DNA of 44,761 bases. It comes from Bryobacteraceae bacterium. GTDB lineage: Bacteria; Acidobacteriota; Terriglobia; Bryobacterales; Bryobacteraceae. The position numbers were made by a program, and so were the translations under genes. Shown in pieces: positions 19,917 through 31,207 of the stretch (positions are counted from its first letter, which is position 1; the number at the start of each line of letters is the position of its first letter). The notes below the pieces were generated by a model. It saw only the letters and a program-made list of their open reading frames with translations, ran no database searches and was not told the DNA's origin. The DNA lies in the NCBI GenBank assembly GCA_014860455.1, contig JACZJQ010000329.1, forward strand, positions 1 through 44,761. The letters are read 5' to 3'.

Positions 19917-20987
19917 CTAGAGCCGGAAGCGCAGCATGGCGCCAACCCCGCCAGCGTCGGCCATAAGCGCCGGATCTTCAATGAACCTCACTTCAGCGCC
20001 GGTTTGTGTCGCCCGTGTCACGAGTTCATCGGATGTGAATACTTCGGTATCCTCGCCCGCATCGCCGCGAATCTCCTTGATCGACGCGCTGAGAATGAGT
20101 TCGTCCACCTGCCCGTTCTTGAGAGCAACGAGGGTTTGGCGCAGGCCAACGGCGCCCAGCCCTCCGGCACGATGTTCGTCGAACAGGCGCTTCACCAGTT
20201 CGGCGTCGTCTCGAGCATCCTGACCTCGCATGGCCTCGATTGTGGCGGAAAGGATTTCTTGCTCGGGGGTGCGGATATCGAGCCGCAACACGTCGACCAC
20301 TTTTTGCGCGAGGAAGTCAGGTAACTGATCCCGCAGCACTGGAATAATGACTTCGTCACCACCGAAGACAATCTTTTCGATCTCTTCCTCCCGAACGGTG
20401 CGGTCTAGCGCTTCAACAATTTCCTTGGCGTGGTGCAGTTGGTAGTTCCGCACGTGACGTTGATACCTCGCCTGAGACCAGCCTCCCACCTGGGTCCGGC
20501 TTACCTTTGTAGAGTTCACCTGCTCCTGGCTAACAATCTTCATCAGGCCGAAGACGAAAATACGGGCGGAATTCGTGTCAGCGATCACGACCGCGTAACG
20601 CCGGTTCTGATCGTAAAGCCGGGCCAGCGTGTACAGATGGGGCTGGTCGCCGACATACAACTGATTCCGGTTCAGGGGAACGTCAAGTTGTACGGCGAGG
20701 AAGAAGTCGCCTTTCCCAGCACACGCGAAGATGGCTAGACCATTGGTTGAGGGTTCCAACTCATCAGCGAGATACTGCCGTATCCGTTCCGCGTCGCGCT
20801 CGAAGCTCAGACGCTCGGGCGAACGCGAGGCAAACGTATTCGCCAAGGCCGCGAATTCCTTGCGAATGAAAGAGGCGAAGTTGGCCCGCCCATGTTGGTC
20901 GGGCTGAGTGTTCAGGTAAATACTAACCACGGGTAGAGTGGTCGGCTCAAACGCTGCAAGTTGATCGAGATGTTCTGAGATGGGCAT
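19917..20987 (-). CDS. Bacterial archaeo-eukaryotic release factor-like protein (baeRF, Rv2629-like)
   Basis: A 356-residue protein with the three-part layout of the bacterial eRF1/Vms1-like family. An N-terminal domain (LPVVSIYLNTQPDQHGRANF) is followed by a middle domain with FVFGLMKIV and the loop GGWSQARYQRH, which sits where eRF1 has its GGQ motif. The C-terminal alpha/beta domain ends in EVRFIEDPALMADAGGVGA. Mycobacterial Rv2629 belongs to this superfamily and is hypoxia/dormancy-induced. A role in ribosome rescue or stalled-peptide release is inferred from the family. ATG 20987 has AGGA at suitable spacing; upstream in-frame codons to 21053 are less likely. Confidence 0.8.
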   Translation of the reverse strand: MPISEHLDQLAAFEPTTLPVVSIYLNTQPDQHGRANFASFIRKEFAALANTFASRSPERLSFERDAERIRQYLADELEPSTNGLAIFACAGKGDFFLAVQLDVPLNRNQLYVGDQPHLYTLARLYDQNRRYAVVIADTNSARIFVFGLMKIVSQEQVNSTKVSRTQVGGWSQARYQRHVRNYQLHHAKEIVEALDRTVREEEIEKIVFGGDEVIIPVLRDQLPDFLAQKVVDVLRLDIRTPEQEILSATIEAMRGQDARDDAELVKRLFDEHRAGGLGAVGLRQTLVALKNGQVDELILSASIKEIRGDAGEDTEVFTSDELVTRATQTGAEVRFIEDPALMADAGGVGAMLRFRL

Positions 20988-21181
20988 AATTGCATCCTGG
21001 CGCGGCAAGCACCCGTCCTGGGGCGCAGAGGTCGCCTTGTGATCATCCTGCACGCGAAGGGCCGCGGGTGCATGAGGTTAGGCAAGCCCGGTTTCCCGAG
21101 TTAGGGCCCCCAAAGTGCAGCGACGATTCTGCATCTCCGATAGCGGCCCCATCTGCTCACTAAGCTGTGGCCCAGCACGGA

Positions 21182-21366
21182 GAACTAGCGATCGTGTCGG
21201 ACGTGATGCACAAAGGAGACTCGCAGACCGCTGATCCGGTGGAGAGCATTGATGTCGTACTCCAGCGCATGCAAAGCCGCAAATGCCGTACGGTCGGGTC
21301 CTGCGGCCAGAGAAAGTGATTAGCTTGATCACCACGGAGAACCTCGGCGATTTCATCAGCGCTTAG
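21182..21366 (+). pseudogene. CBS-domain fragment with frameshift
   Basis: One frame from 21182 reads ELAIVSDVMHKGD, TADPVESIDVVLQRMQ, SRKCRTV. A shift near 21294-21298 then moves to a second frame reading VLRPEKVISLITTENLGDFI and a stop at 21364-21366. Joined, this is a complete CBS domain of the type found at the C-terminus of M50 site-2 proteases and in Hrp1-like stress proteins. The catalytic or first CBS part upstream is missing. It is either a broken remnant or, less likely, a sequencing indel in a small CBS protein. Confidence 0.6.
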
Positions 21367-21490
21367 GTCGCACGGAAACCGGCGACGTGACCCGCCACCG
21401 ATTCGGGCATGGAGTTGCGATGCCGGCCGGGATGGGACCGCCGGAAGCCAAGCGCAGGCAGATTTGAATGAATGTTAGGAGCTAGAACTT

Positions 21491-21688
21491 ATGGCACGCA
21501 AGAGTAACGTGAATCCAGACCATTACAAGACAGCCGGGCGCGATCCGCAGGGCCAGGCAGTTGTCCAGGAGGTGGAGCGTCAGAAGCTCAAGGAAGTACA
21601 ATCCCGGGCATCCCGCGGAATGGAGAGCCCCGTTCCGGTTCCACGACGAAAGAAAGCCCCGGCACCCCCCGCAGCGCCGAAACCATAG
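21491..21688 (+). CDS. Small basic hypothetical protein
   Basis: A 65-codon gene begins at ATG 21491, with TTAGGAG starting 16 bases upstream. The N-terminal half (MARKSNVNPDHYKTAGRDPQ) looks like a conserved motif of small acidobacterial proteins, although this is from memory. The C-terminal half is a Pro/Ala/Lys-rich disordered tail. There is no membrane segment. Function is unknown; the basic charge would suit nucleic acid or ribosome binding, but this is speculation. Confidence 0.6.
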   Translation: MARKSNVNPDHYKTAGRDPQGQAVVQEVERQKLKEVQSRASRGMESPVPVPRRKKAPAPPAAPKP

Positions 21689-21719
21689 GCTGAGCCGGAA
21701 AAGGAGCGGATAGAAATCG

Positions 21720-21869
21720 GTGGCGAAGGATCCTGAACTCGATACCAGCCGGATAGAAGAGCGTTTGCGGAGGATCGAGGTTCTAAGCGGGCCATCGCCC
21801 ACAGCAATCCTCAGGGCCGAGAGTCCTGAGCATCGATCAAGACCACGCCTCCACGGCCCGAGGAGGTAA
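21720..21869 (+). CDS. Possible 49-residue small protein
   Basis: GTG 21720 opens 49 codons to TAA 21867-21869, preceded by AAAGGAG at a rather long spacing. The product begins MAKDPELDTSRIEERLRRIE and is charged and helix-prone, then becomes Pro/Arg-rich. It follows the small basic gene in the same direction by 31 bases, so the two could be a pair. No family was recognised, and the evidence is limited to the start signal and composition. Confidence 0.3.
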   Translation: MAKDPELDTSRIEERLRRIEVLSGPSPTAILRAESPEHRSRPRLHGPRR

Positions 21870-22078
21870 GAGGCAAACGCGTCCAACACACGCTCTTTCT
21901 CCTCGCCCCGTCGAACCAAGTAGCCCAGGCCGGAGGATGACGGCTTTCAGGAGCCTGATTGGATAATTCAGCACTGGGCTCAGATTTTGTCGGCCCACCC
22001 CAAGGTGGTTCAGGCAGGTAGACGTCCAGCACGGAGGAGAAATCCGAGCGGAAGCTCGGATCATACGACAATTCCACG

Positions 22079-22094
22079 TGACCATATATGGTCA
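22079..22094 (+). promoter_or_regulatory. TGACCA-N4-TGGTCA palindrome (putative activator site)
   Basis: A perfect 16-bp palindrome with spacer tata, identical in both arms to the sites at 922-955 and 12739-12792. It lies 274 bp upstream of a GG-N10-GC element and about 570 bp upstream of the first gene of the exported protein/NfeD/FloA block. That distance is long but still workable for a sigma-54 enhancer. It suggests that this block belongs to the same regulon as the glucan synthase and kinase operons. Confidence 0.6.
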
Positions 22095-22367
22095 TATGGC
22101 GCCCTGAGGTCACCGCCGCCCGATGATCGCTTGAAGCACCGACACTCAGGCCACAATGCTCTGTGGCGTCCATATTGGATTCGGGAGCAGAGACGCCACC
22201 GGCCGGAGAAGCCGACTTCCGCGCCGGCAACTGGCGATTGAGAACGTGAAAACCCGTGTAACCGGCAGTTCAACTCCGTCGTCGAGCGCGGAGTCTCCAA
22301 AGATTGCTCCTCGCACGCCGACAGACTACGCGTCACAACTTCGCAACGTGTCCCGCAAGAATCCGTT

Positions 22368-22383
22368 TGGCGAGTTGCGTGCG
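22368..22383 (+). promoter_or_regulatory. Candidate sigma-54 -24/-12 promoter
   Basis: TGGCGAGTTGCGTGCG has GG and GC separated by ten bases and closely resembles the element at 1064-1079 (11 of the first 12 positions agree apart from two bases in the middle). Both lie downstream of the TGACCA palindrome and upstream of the next plus-strand gene. The -24 half departs from TGGCAC, so it may be a weak promoter or a coincidence. Confidence 0.3.
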
Positions 22384-22666
22384 TGATAGGGAATAGCGCT
22401 ATCAATTCGTCTGCCGGCAATCGAGACGGCCGCGGAGGATGTGGAATTGCGACGCGGAGCGATCAAGCCATAACGATTTGACGGAGTTGCGATGGAGAAG
22501 CGGATGCAAATTGAGCGACGGGTCGGAGAGCCAACGGGCGACTCTTAGCACAGCCGCCGATGGGGAGTGATTCTTTCTGGAGGAAACCAGAAGCGCTTAC
22601 TCCAGCCTGGCGGCTTGTGGTTACGCATTGTGAACCAGCATCGATTACCGACTGTTTGGAGGAAAC

Positions 22667-23359
22667 ATGAACTTTAGACTCAGTATTGCTCTCATCTGCA
22701 TTCTGTTCGCTTCGGCGCGTCCAGGCGGAGCGCAATCTACCCCGACCGGCAGCGTGGTCGCAGTCGACCACTCCGTCCCATTCGGAACAGTTCCGGGAAA
22801 GCTGCTTCTGCTTGGCAACTACCTTGTCTTTGTGGACGAACAACAGCCCAGCGCATCGTTCGTGGTGGCGAAGAGCGCGATCGAAAGCCTGAACGCCGAC
22901 GGCCCTGACATCACGGTCCAAACCAACGAAGCGATTCGGAACCGCTCAGGTGAAGTGAGACGCCTCAGTTTCCGTGTTGTTTCCGGCGCAGAGCCCGCAG
23001 TTGTGACCAGTTGGTACGGCGGGGGGATGGCGTCTCCTTCGTCCGCGGCTCCGGCTGGTGTGCCGGCCTCTGGCACGACGACCTATCAGGCGCGCCATAA
23101 CCATCGCTTCGGCGAATGCCGCGGGCGGCTCATCATCGGTCCCGATCAGCTGAGCTACGAGTCCGTTAGTTCGGTCAGCCACTCCCGCCGCTGGGAGTAT
23201 CAGGCGATCAAGGAAACGACGCTCTCGAACCCCTACGAGCTCGAAATCAAGCCGTTCATTGGCGACACCTATGAGTTCCACTTCGACGGGGCGGGTATGG
23301 ACCCCGCTGGCTATAGAGACCTGGTCGACCGGGTCACCTCGGCGCGTGCAAATCGCTGA
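22667..23359 (+). CDS. Exported protein of unknown function
   Basis: A 230-residue protein. ATG 22667 follows TTTGGAGGAAAC, a strong ribosome binding site. Residues 1-23 form a signal peptide (MNFRLSIALICILFASARPG, then GAQ before the likely cleavage). The mature part has two beta-rich repeats, each around 80-90 residues, covering about 30-110 and 145-225. The second (GRLIIGPDQLSYESV, then WEYQAIKETTLSNPYELEI) resembles PH-like or GRAM-like folds, but this is only an impression. Six bases separate it from nfeD, so they form one operon. Location is probably periplasmic. Confidence 0.8.
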   Translation: MNFRLSIALICILFASARPGGAQSTPTGSVVAVDHSVPFGTVPGKLLLLGNYLVFVDEQQPSASFVVAKSAIESLNADGPDITVQTNEAIRNRSGEVRRLSFRVVSGAEPAVVTSWYGGGMASPSSAAPAGVPASGTTTYQARHNHRFGECRGRLIIGPDQLSYESVSSVSHSRRWEYQAIKETTLSNPYELEIKPFIGDTYEFHFDGAGMDPAGYRDLVDRVTSARANR

Positions 23360-23364
23360 AGAAG

Positions 23365-24792
23365 ATGGACCGTAAGATCCACAGTTCGAAGCCAGGCACT
23401 CTGACCGGCAGAAGGGCCGTTGCGTGGTGCGCCGCCGCCACCGCGCTCTTGCTCACTGGTTTGGGCGCCTCGAACGCCCGCAGCGTCGCTGCGCAAACAT
23501 CTACCCCGATCATCTACGTGGTCCCGATCGAGGGCATGATCGACCTTGGTCTCGCGCCCTTCCTGGCGCGAACAATCGGCGAGGCGAAGGAAGCCGGCGC
23601 GTCTGCCGTGCTGCTCGAAATTAACACGTTTGGCGGCCGGGTGGACGCGGCGGTGGCGATGCGGGACACGCTGCTCAACTCGCCGGTCCGGACCATCGCG
23701 TTCGTCAACCAGCGGGCCATTTCCGCCGGTGCGTTGATCGCGCTCGCCTGCGAGACGCTGGTGATGACAGAGGGCGGTACGATCGGCGCCGCTGCACCAG
23801 TCGTCGGCGGGGCTGGCGAAAGCAAGCCTGCGGACGAGAAATCGGTTTCCTACGTACGGAAGGAGTTTCGCGCGACGGCGGAGGTCCGGAAGCGGCCGCC
23901 TGAGTTTGCCGAAGCGATGGTGGACGCCGACGTGGAGATCGCGAAAGTGATCGCCAAGGGCAAGCTGCTCACGCTCACAACCTCGGAGGCGCTCAAGCAC
24001 AAAGTCGCCGACTTGTCGGCTCCATCCGTCGAGGCCGCACTGGCGGCCGCCGGACTACCGGGCGCTGAAGTGCGCCACGCCAGTCAAACATGGGCCGAGA
24101 CCTTCGTGCGCTTTCTGACAAACCCCATCGTCAGTTCGCTGCTGATGAGTCTGGGGCTCCTAGGGCTGCTCGTCGAGATCCGGACGCCGGGTTTCGCCGT
24201 TCCGGGCACGATCGGACTACTCGCGCTCGGGCTCTTCTTCTGGGGCCACTGGATCGTCCGGCTTGCTGGGTGGGAGGAACTGCTGCTGGTGTCGATTGGA
24301 GTTCTTCTGATCGCACTTGAAGTCTTTGTGCTACCAGGGACGACGCTGGCCGGCATTGCCGGTGTTGTCGCTGTTGTGGCCGGATTGGGCATGACTTTGG
24401 TCGGCGCGGGCGCGACGGTCGCTGTTATCGTCGGCGCGCTCGGCCGTGTCGCCATCGCCCTCCTGCTGGCCATGGCCGGAACATTTGCACTCCTCCGTGT
24501 GCTGCCCAGCCTGCCGTTCGGCCGCCGTCTCGTACTCGCAACCGGCATGCAGGCCGATCTCGGCTACGTCTCCACTCCGGACAGCGACCGCCGCTGGCTG
24601 GAACGAACCGGGACGTCCCTCTCACCGCTGCGGCCGGCAGGTATCGCGGAGATCGACGGCACTCGCGTCGATGTCGTATCGGACGGCGGTTTCATCGAAG
24701 CCGGCGCCGCGATCAAAGTTACCCGCGTGGACGGCAACCGGATCGTTGTCCGGCGGGCGTCGACGCACAAGGAAGAGGATACGCATGAATAA
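23365..24792 (+). CDS. nfeD: NfeD family membrane serine protease
   Basis: A 475-residue long-form NfeD. A signal/anchor segment (about 18-43) precedes a ClpP-like serine protease domain (about 47-230) with the nucleophile region [13 protein letters not shown] (S120) and a likely catalytic Lys near 159. Four to five transmembrane segments follow (about 250-390), then an OB-fold NfeD domain at the C-terminus (400-465). Long NfeD proteins degrade or modulate SPFH proteins at the membrane and are encoded beside them. Here the last eight bases overlap floA, which is the classic pairing. It was probably translated with the exported protein upstream. Confidence 0.92.
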   Translation: MDRKIHSSKPGTLTGRRAVAWCAAATALLLTGLGASNARSVAAQTSTPIIYVVPIEGMIDLGLAPFLARTIGEAKEAGASAVLLEINTFGGRVDAAVAMRDTLLNSPVRTIAFVNQRAISAGALIALACETLVMTEGGTIGAAAPVVGGAGESKPADEKSVSYVRKEFRATAEVRKRPPEFAEAMVDADVEIAKVIAKGKLLTLTTSEALKHKVADLSAPSVEAALAAAGLPGAEVRHASQTWAETFVRFLTNPIVSSLLMSLGLLGLLVEIRTPGFAVPGTIGLLALGLFFWGHWIVRLAGWEELLLVSIGVLLIALEVFVLPGTTLAGIAGVVAVVAGLGMTLVGAGATVAVIVGALGRVAIALLLAMAGTFALLRVLPSLPFGRRLVLATGMQADLGYVSTPDSDRRWLERTGTSLSPLRPAGIAEIDGTRVDVVSDGGFIEAGAAIKVTRVDGNRIVVRRASTHKEEDTHE

Positions 24793-25765
24793 TTTCGATT
24801 TCACGACGATCGGCGCCTTCGGCCTGCTTATTCCGGTCGTGGTCCTACTGATTGTGTTGCTTTACATTGTCCCGATACCCCTGTGGATCGCGGCGTGGTC
24901 TTCCGGCGCCTCCGTGCGAATGATGACCCTGGTTGGCATGCGGCTCCGGCGCGTGCCTCCGGCAACTGTCGTCAACGCCCGGATCAGTGCGGTCAAGGCA
25001 GGGTTGCAGATCTCCATCGACGATCTCGAAGCCCACTACCTGGCTGGCGGAAATGTTGTGCGCGTTGTCAACGCGCTCATCTCGGCCGACAAGGCGAACA
25101 TCGAGATGCCGTTCAAGCGTGCGGCTGCAATCGATCTGGCAGGACGCGATGTGTTGGAAGCCGTGAAAATGTCGGTGATCCCGAAGGTAATCGTAACGCC
25201 GCGGATTGCAGCCGTGGCAAAGGACGGGATTCAGTTGATTGCCGTCTCGCGGGTAACCGTCCGGACGAATATCGACCGCCTGGTGGGCGGCGCCGGCGAG
25301 GAGACGATCATTGCCCGCGTAGGCGAAGGTATGGTGAGCACCATCGGCTCCGCCGCGACACATAAAGATGTACTTGAAAACCCGGATCACATATCGAAGA
25401 ACATCCTCAGCCGCGGCCTGGACGCTGGCACCGCCTATGAGATTCTGTCGATCGATATCGCCGATGTCGATGTCGGTGAAAATATCGGCGCCAAACTGCA
25501 GATAGACCAGGCGAATGCGGACAAGCAGATCGCTCAGGCGAAAGCGGAGGAGCGGCGCGCGATGGCGGTCGCACTCGAACAGGAGATGCGTGCACGCGTC
25601 GTCGAGGCTGAGGCGGAAGTTCCGCGTGCCATGGCCGAAGCGTTCCGGCAGGGCAACCTCGGCATCATGGATTATTACCGAATGAAAAACATCCAGGCGG
25701 ATTCCTCCATGCGCGAGTCGATCGCCGAGGGTCGCGGGGATGAACCGGCGCCGCCACGACGGTAG
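24785..25765 (+). CDS. floA: Flotillin-like protein FloA
   Basis: A 326-residue SPFH protein. After an N-terminal membrane segment ([20 protein letters not shown]) and a [16 protein letters not shown] stretch typical of FloA, the SPFH core covers about 60-250 and is followed by a helical, charged region rich in Ala/Glu ([20 protein letters not shown]). FloA organises membrane microdomains. The true start is ATG 24785, inside the end of nfeD and preceded by AGGAAGAGG; the longer frame upstream is the nfeD gene read out of phase. The C-terminus matches the family ([16 protein letters not shown]). Confidence 0.95.
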   Translation: MNNFDFTTIGAFGLLIPVVVLLIVLLYIVPIPLWIAAWSSGASVRMMTLVGMRLRRVPPATVVNARISAVKAGLQISIDDLEAHYLAGGNVVRVVNALISADKANIEMPFKRAAAIDLAGRDVLEAVKMSVIPKVIVTPRIAAVAKDGIQLIAVSRVTVRTNIDRLVGGAGEETIIARVGEGMVSTIGSAATHKDVLENPDHISKNILSRGLDAGTAYEILSIDIADVDVGENIGAKLQIDQANADKQIAQAKAEERRAMAVALEQEMRARVVEAEAEVPRAMAEAFRQGNLGIMDYYRMKNIQADSSMRESIAEGRGDEPAPPRR

Positions 25766-25792
25766 GTTCGAGTCTATTGGGGAAAGGTGCAC

Positions 25793-26179
25793 ATGTCCAT
25801 CGAACTGATAGTGTTTGTTGCCGCTTTCCTGCTGCTCCCGCTGCTTCAGCAACTGGTACGCGCTGCGCGCGCGGGACAAGAGGCTGGACGGGCGCAGCCA
25901 GCGGGTCCGCCGTCCTCTGCGGGTGGGCCGCCGTTGCGGGAACAGCAACTCGTGGCACCGGAGGATCGTGCATCGACGGACGAAACTGATGCGCGCAGGC
26001 GTGAGCAGGCGCGAAGACCCCAGAGGCCAGTGGTGCCGGCCTCCGGCGAAAGCACCGGGCGAGGCAGATCGATTCTTGTTTTCCGAGCGCGGCTCGACAT
26101 GCGCCACGCCATTGTGCTGAGAACGGTACTTGGTCCCTGTCGAGCGAGCAATCCACAGGATTGGCCCGAGTCGGACTAG
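25793..26179 (+). CDS. Small membrane-anchored protein downstream of floA
   Basis: A 128-residue protein from ATG 25793 (GGGGAAAGG nearby; a GTG two codons earlier is possible). Residues 1-25 form one hydrophobic helix (SIELIVFVAAFLLLPLLQQL). The middle is a disordered Pro/Gly/Arg-rich linker, and the tail has a short conserved-looking block (MRHAIVLRTVLGPCRASNPQ). It is 27 bases after floA. Similar short genes are often found after floA in acidobacteria, by recall. Function is unknown; a partner of the flotillin complex is plausible. Confidence 0.7.
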   Translation: MSIELIVFVAAFLLLPLLQQLVRAARAGQEAGRAQPAGPPSSAGGPPLREQQLVAPEDRASTDETDARRREQARRPQRPVVPASGESTGRGRSILVFRARLDMRHAIVLRTVLGPCRASNPQDWPESD

Positions 26180-26236
26180 CGGCGCTGAGTGACTTCGCGT
26201 GCGCTCGTCCCCCGAGCCGTGAACTGGTAACGAGAC

Positions 26237-28633
26237 ATGAACACAAACACCAAGGCGCCAACTCCGGAATTGCTCCAGAAGATGGATGCCTACTGGCGCG
26301 CCGCTAATTATCTGTCGGTCGGCCAGATCTATCTCTATGACAATCCGCTTCTGAAGAGGCCGCTTGAGTCTGCGCACATCAAACCGCGACTGGTGGGCCA
26401 CTGGGGCACTACGCCGGGACTCAACTTCATCTACGTCCATCTGAACCGCGTCATTCAACAACTGGACCTCGATGTCATCTACATCACCGGTCCGGGCCAC
26501 GGCGGGCCAGGGTTGGTGGCGAACGCCTACCTTGAAGGCACCTACAGCGAGGTCTATCCGGACATCTCGCAGGATGAGGACGGTCTGAAAAGGCTGTTCA
26601 AACAGTTCTCGTTCCCTGGCGGCATTCCGAGCCATGTTGCGCCGGAGATTCCGGGGTCGATTCACGAGGGCGGCGAACTGGGTTATTCACTGTCGCACGC
26701 CTTCGGCGCCGCGTTCGACAATCCCGGCCTACTGGTCGCGTGTGTCGTCGGCGACGGTGAAGCGGAGACCGGTCCGCTCTGCGCCAGTTGGCACTCGAAC
26801 AAGTTTCTCAATCCGGTCCATGACGGAGCGGTGCTGCCGATTCTGCATCTGAACGGCTACAAGATCGCCGGCCCCACTGTGCTGGCGCGCATTCCAAGTG
26901 GCGAACTTGAAGCCCACTTCCGCGGCTACGGTTACACGCCGCATTTCGTCGAAGGCGACGATCCGATGGAGATGCACCAACTGATGGCCGCGACGCTCGA
27001 CACAGTGGTGGCTGAGATTCGGCATATTCAAACAGAAGCCCGCGCCAACGGATTCAAGACTCGTCCGAACTGGCCCATGATCATCTTGCGCTCGCCCAAG
27101 GGGTGGACGGGCCCGAAACAGGTCGACGGCAAATCGAGCGAAGGCACGTACCGCTCGCACCAGGTACCGATGGGCGACATGAGTCATCCGGGGCATGTGA
27201 AGCTTCTCGAAGACTGGTTGGTAAGCTACCGTCCGCATGAGCTGTTCGATCCATCGGGCAGACTTCGCCCTGAACTGGCCGCCCTTGCACCGAAGGGCGA
27301 GCGCCGCATGAGTGCCAATCCCCATGCCAACGGGGGCCTGCTCCTGCGCGAATTGCGCCTGCCGGATTTCCGGGACTACGCGGTGCACGTGCCATCGCCG
27401 GGCGCCGTGAACGGCGAGGCTACCCGCGTCCAGGGTCAGTTCATCCGCGATGTGATCAAGCTGAATCCCGCCAGCTTTCGAGTGTTCAGCCCTGACGAGA
27501 CAAACTCGAACCGTTGGAACGCCGTGTTCGAGGTGACAAACCGGTGCTCCACCGCGGAAATCGTCGCCGGCGACGATCACGTCGCACCCGACGGCCGCGT
27601 GATGGAGGTCCTAAGCGAACATCAATGCGAAGGCTGGCTCGAAGGCTACCTGCTGACGGGCCGGCACGGCTTCTTCTCCTGCTACGAAGCCTTCATTCAC
27701 ATTGTCGATTCGATGTTCAACCAGCATGCTAAATGGCTCAAGGTGGCAAACGGCATTCCATGGCGGCGGCCGATCGCGTCTCTGAACTACCTGTTGTCCT
27801 CGCATGTGTGGCGGCAGGACCATAACGGTTTCAGCCATCAGGATCCCGGCTTCATCGATCATGTGGTGAACAAGAAAGCGGAGATCGTCCGCGTCTATCT
27901 GCCCCCCGATGCAAACACGCTGCTTTCCGTCACGAACCACTGCCTGCGCAGCCGCAATTATGTGAATGTCATTGTCGCCAGCAAGCAACCTCAGCCCCAG
28001 TGGCTCGACATGGATGCAGCCATCAAGCACTGCGCCGCCGGACTGGGCATCTGGCCTTGGGCCAGCAACGATCGGGGCAGTGAGCCGGATGTTGTCATGG
28101 CGTGCTGCGGCGATGTCCCTACAATAGAAACCCTGGCCGCAGTCGAGTTGTTGCGCGAGCATTTTCCGGAACTGAAAGTTCGCGTGATCAACGTAGTCAA
28201 TCTGATGAAGCTCCAACCCCGCAGCGAACACCCAAATGGCCTGAGCGACAGAGACTTCGACGCGTTCTTCACGAAGGACAAACCGATCATCTTCGCTTTC
28301 CACGGCTATCCGACGCTCATCCATCGGCTCACGTACCGTCGAACGAATCACGACAATCTGCACGTGCGCGGCTACAAGGAAGAGGGCACTACCACGACTC
28401 CCTTCGACATGACCGTCCTGAACGACCTCGACCGGTTTCACCTATTCGGCGACGCGATCGCGCGCCTCCCGCAATTGACGCCCCAGGCCGCATACGTCAA
28501 TCAGTTTGTCCGCGACCGGCTCGTCGAACACAAGCAATACATCGACAAGCACGGCGAGGATATGCCGGAGATTCGCAACTGGAAGTGGAGTCTCAATGAA
28601 GCGCAGATGAGCAAACTGCGCACGGAGTCCTGA
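26237..28633 (+). CDS. xfp: Xylulose-5-phosphate/fructose-6-phosphate phosphoketolase
   Basis: A 798-residue thiamine-diphosphate enzyme that cleaves xylulose-5-phosphate (and often fructose-6-phosphate) with phosphate into acetyl-phosphate plus glyceraldehyde-3-phosphate (or erythrose-4-phosphate). Family signatures are clear: [28 protein letters not shown], and [20 protein letters not shown], which includes the GDG of the ThDP site. The length is normal for the family. It gives ATP through acetate kinase without oxygen and bypasses part of glycolysis. It stands 24 bases before the N-ATPase operon and follows the FloA block, which suggests joint expression during energy stress. The ribosome binding site is weak. 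Confidence 0.96.
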   Translation: MNTNTKAPTPELLQKMDAYWRAANYLSVGQIYLYDNPLLKRPLESAHIKPRLVGHWGTTPGLNFIYVHLNRVIQQLDLDVIYITGPGHGGPGLVANAYLEGTYSEVYPDISQDEDGLKRLFKQFSFPGGIPSHVAPEIPGSIHEGGELGYSLSHAFGAAFDNPGLLVACVVGDGEAETGPLCASWHSNKFLNPVHDGAVLPILHLNGYKIAGPTVLARIPSGELEAHFRGYGYTPHFVEGDDPMEMHQLMAATLDTVVAEIRHIQTEARANGFKTRPNWPMIILRSPKGWTGPKQVDGKSSEGTYRSHQVPMGDMSHPGHVKLLEDWLVSYRPHELFDPSGRLRPELAALAPKGERRMSANPHANGGLLLRELRLPDFRDYAVHVPSPGAVNGEATRVQGQFIRDVIKLNPASFRVFSPDETNSNRWNAVFEVTNRCSTAEIVAGDDHVAPDGRVMEVLSEHQCEGWLEGYLLTGRHGFFSCYEAFIHIVDSMFNQHAKWLKVANGIPWRRPIASLNYLLSSHVWRQDHNGFSHQDPGFIDHVVNKKAEIVRVYLPPDANTLLSVTNHCLRSRNYVNVIVASKQPQPQWLDMDAAIKHCAAGLGIWPWASNDRGSEPDVVMACCGDVPTIETLAAVELLREHFPELKVRVINVVNLMKLQPRSEHPNGLSDRDFDAFFTKDKPIIFAFHGYPTLIHRLTYRRTNHDNLHVRGYKEEGTTTTPFDMTVLNDLDRFHLFGDAIARLPQLTPQAAYVNQFVRDRLVEHKQYIDKHGEDMPEIRNWKWSLNEAQMSKLRTES

Positions 28634-30561
<1,928 letters not shown>

Positions 30562-30569
<8 letters not shown>

Positions 30570-30900
30570 CGATCTTCCAAAAGGGCCATCCAAACGGAAA
30601 CCGGCTCTCGGTCAGCAGGTCGGCGCGAAGGCGGCGCGCAAACTCCGCGCGCAGCGCCATGTCACGAGAACCGTCTGGTTCGGCTTGGGCATGATGGGAC
30701 TGATTGGCTGGTCAGTGGCGATCCCCACGGTGCTCGGCGCGGCGCTGGGTATCTGGCTGGACCGGCACTATCCGGGAGGCCGCTCCTGGACGCTGGCCCT
30801 GCTGGTCGCGGGCCTGGCGATCGGGTGTTGGAATGCATGGCATTGGGTTTCGAAGGAGGACAAGGCCATCCAGGAGGAACAGGAGGACGGGGATGAATGA
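30562..30900 (+). CDS. atpQ: N-ATPase AtpQ (AtpI-like membrane protein)
   Basis: A 112-residue protein with a basic N-terminus and two transmembrane helices (about residues 39-62 and 70-95: MGLIGWSVAIPTVLGAALGI, then WTLALLVAGLAIGCWNAWHW). This is the ATP synthase gene 1/AtpI-type partner found only in N-ATPase operons at this position. By analogy with AtpI it probably helps assemble the c-ring or carries Mg2+ or other ions. It overlaps atpC and atpR by eight bases each. Confidence 0.88.
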
Positions 30901-31207
30901 AAACGTAACTCTGGTGCTGCTGGGCGGCGCGGGTGTTCTACTTGGGTTGTTCTTTTTCGGCGGCCTTTGGTGGACGGTGCGGAGGGGCCTTGCTTCGAAA
31001 AGGCCGGCGCTTTGGTTTATAGGTAGCCTGCTACTGCGCACCAGCATCGTCGTTGCCGGGATTTATCTAGTCTCGGGCGGCCGTTGGGATGGGCTGCTGG
31101 CGTGTCTTGCAGGGTTCTTCAGCGCGCGCCTCATCGTGACGCGGCTTGCCAGCCCGCCGGTCGGACATCACAACTCTCCAGTCAAGGAGCCGTCTCATGC
31201 ACCTTAG
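30893..31207 (+). CDS. atpR: N-ATPase AtpR membrane protein
   Basis: A 104-residue protein with three hydrophobic segments (LVLLGGAGVLLGLFFFGGLW, FIGSLLLRTSIVVAGIYLVS, and a third around residues 70-85). AtpR is the second N-ATPase-specific membrane protein and, with a conserved Arg in the middle helix (SLLLRTS), is thought to interact with the c-ring. ATG 30893 follows AGGAGG and overlaps the atpQ stop. An in-frame start far upstream would run through atpQ and was rejected. Its 3' end overlaps atpB by 11 bases. Confidence 0.87.
   Translation: MNENVTLVLLGGAGVLLGLFFFGGLWWTVRRGLASKRPALWFIGSLLLRTSIVVAGIYLVSGGRWDGLLACLAGFFSARLIVTRLASPPVGHHNSPVKEPSHAP

Larger units (their letters stand above)
21870..22666. 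other. Long intergenic region upstream of the NfeD/FloA block
   Basis: About 800 bases without a convincing gene. It contains one perfect palindrome (22079-22094) and a candidate -24/-12 element (22368-22383). A plus-strand frame at 22156-22386 ends in a plausible-looking peptide (TPTDYASQLRNVSRKNPFGE) but has no good start signal or family. Minus-strand frames have no domain. A long regulated leader for the gene at 22667 is the best reading. Confidence 0.45.

Noticed and set aside
22983-23016. TGACCA next to TGGTAC within the exported protein gene
   Set aside because: Spacer of two, imperfect arm and inside coding sequence, so probably chance.
24845-26665. A 606-codon minus-strand frame across floA and the start of xfp
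   Set aside because: Antisense to two or three clear genes, with no recognisable domain or start signal.
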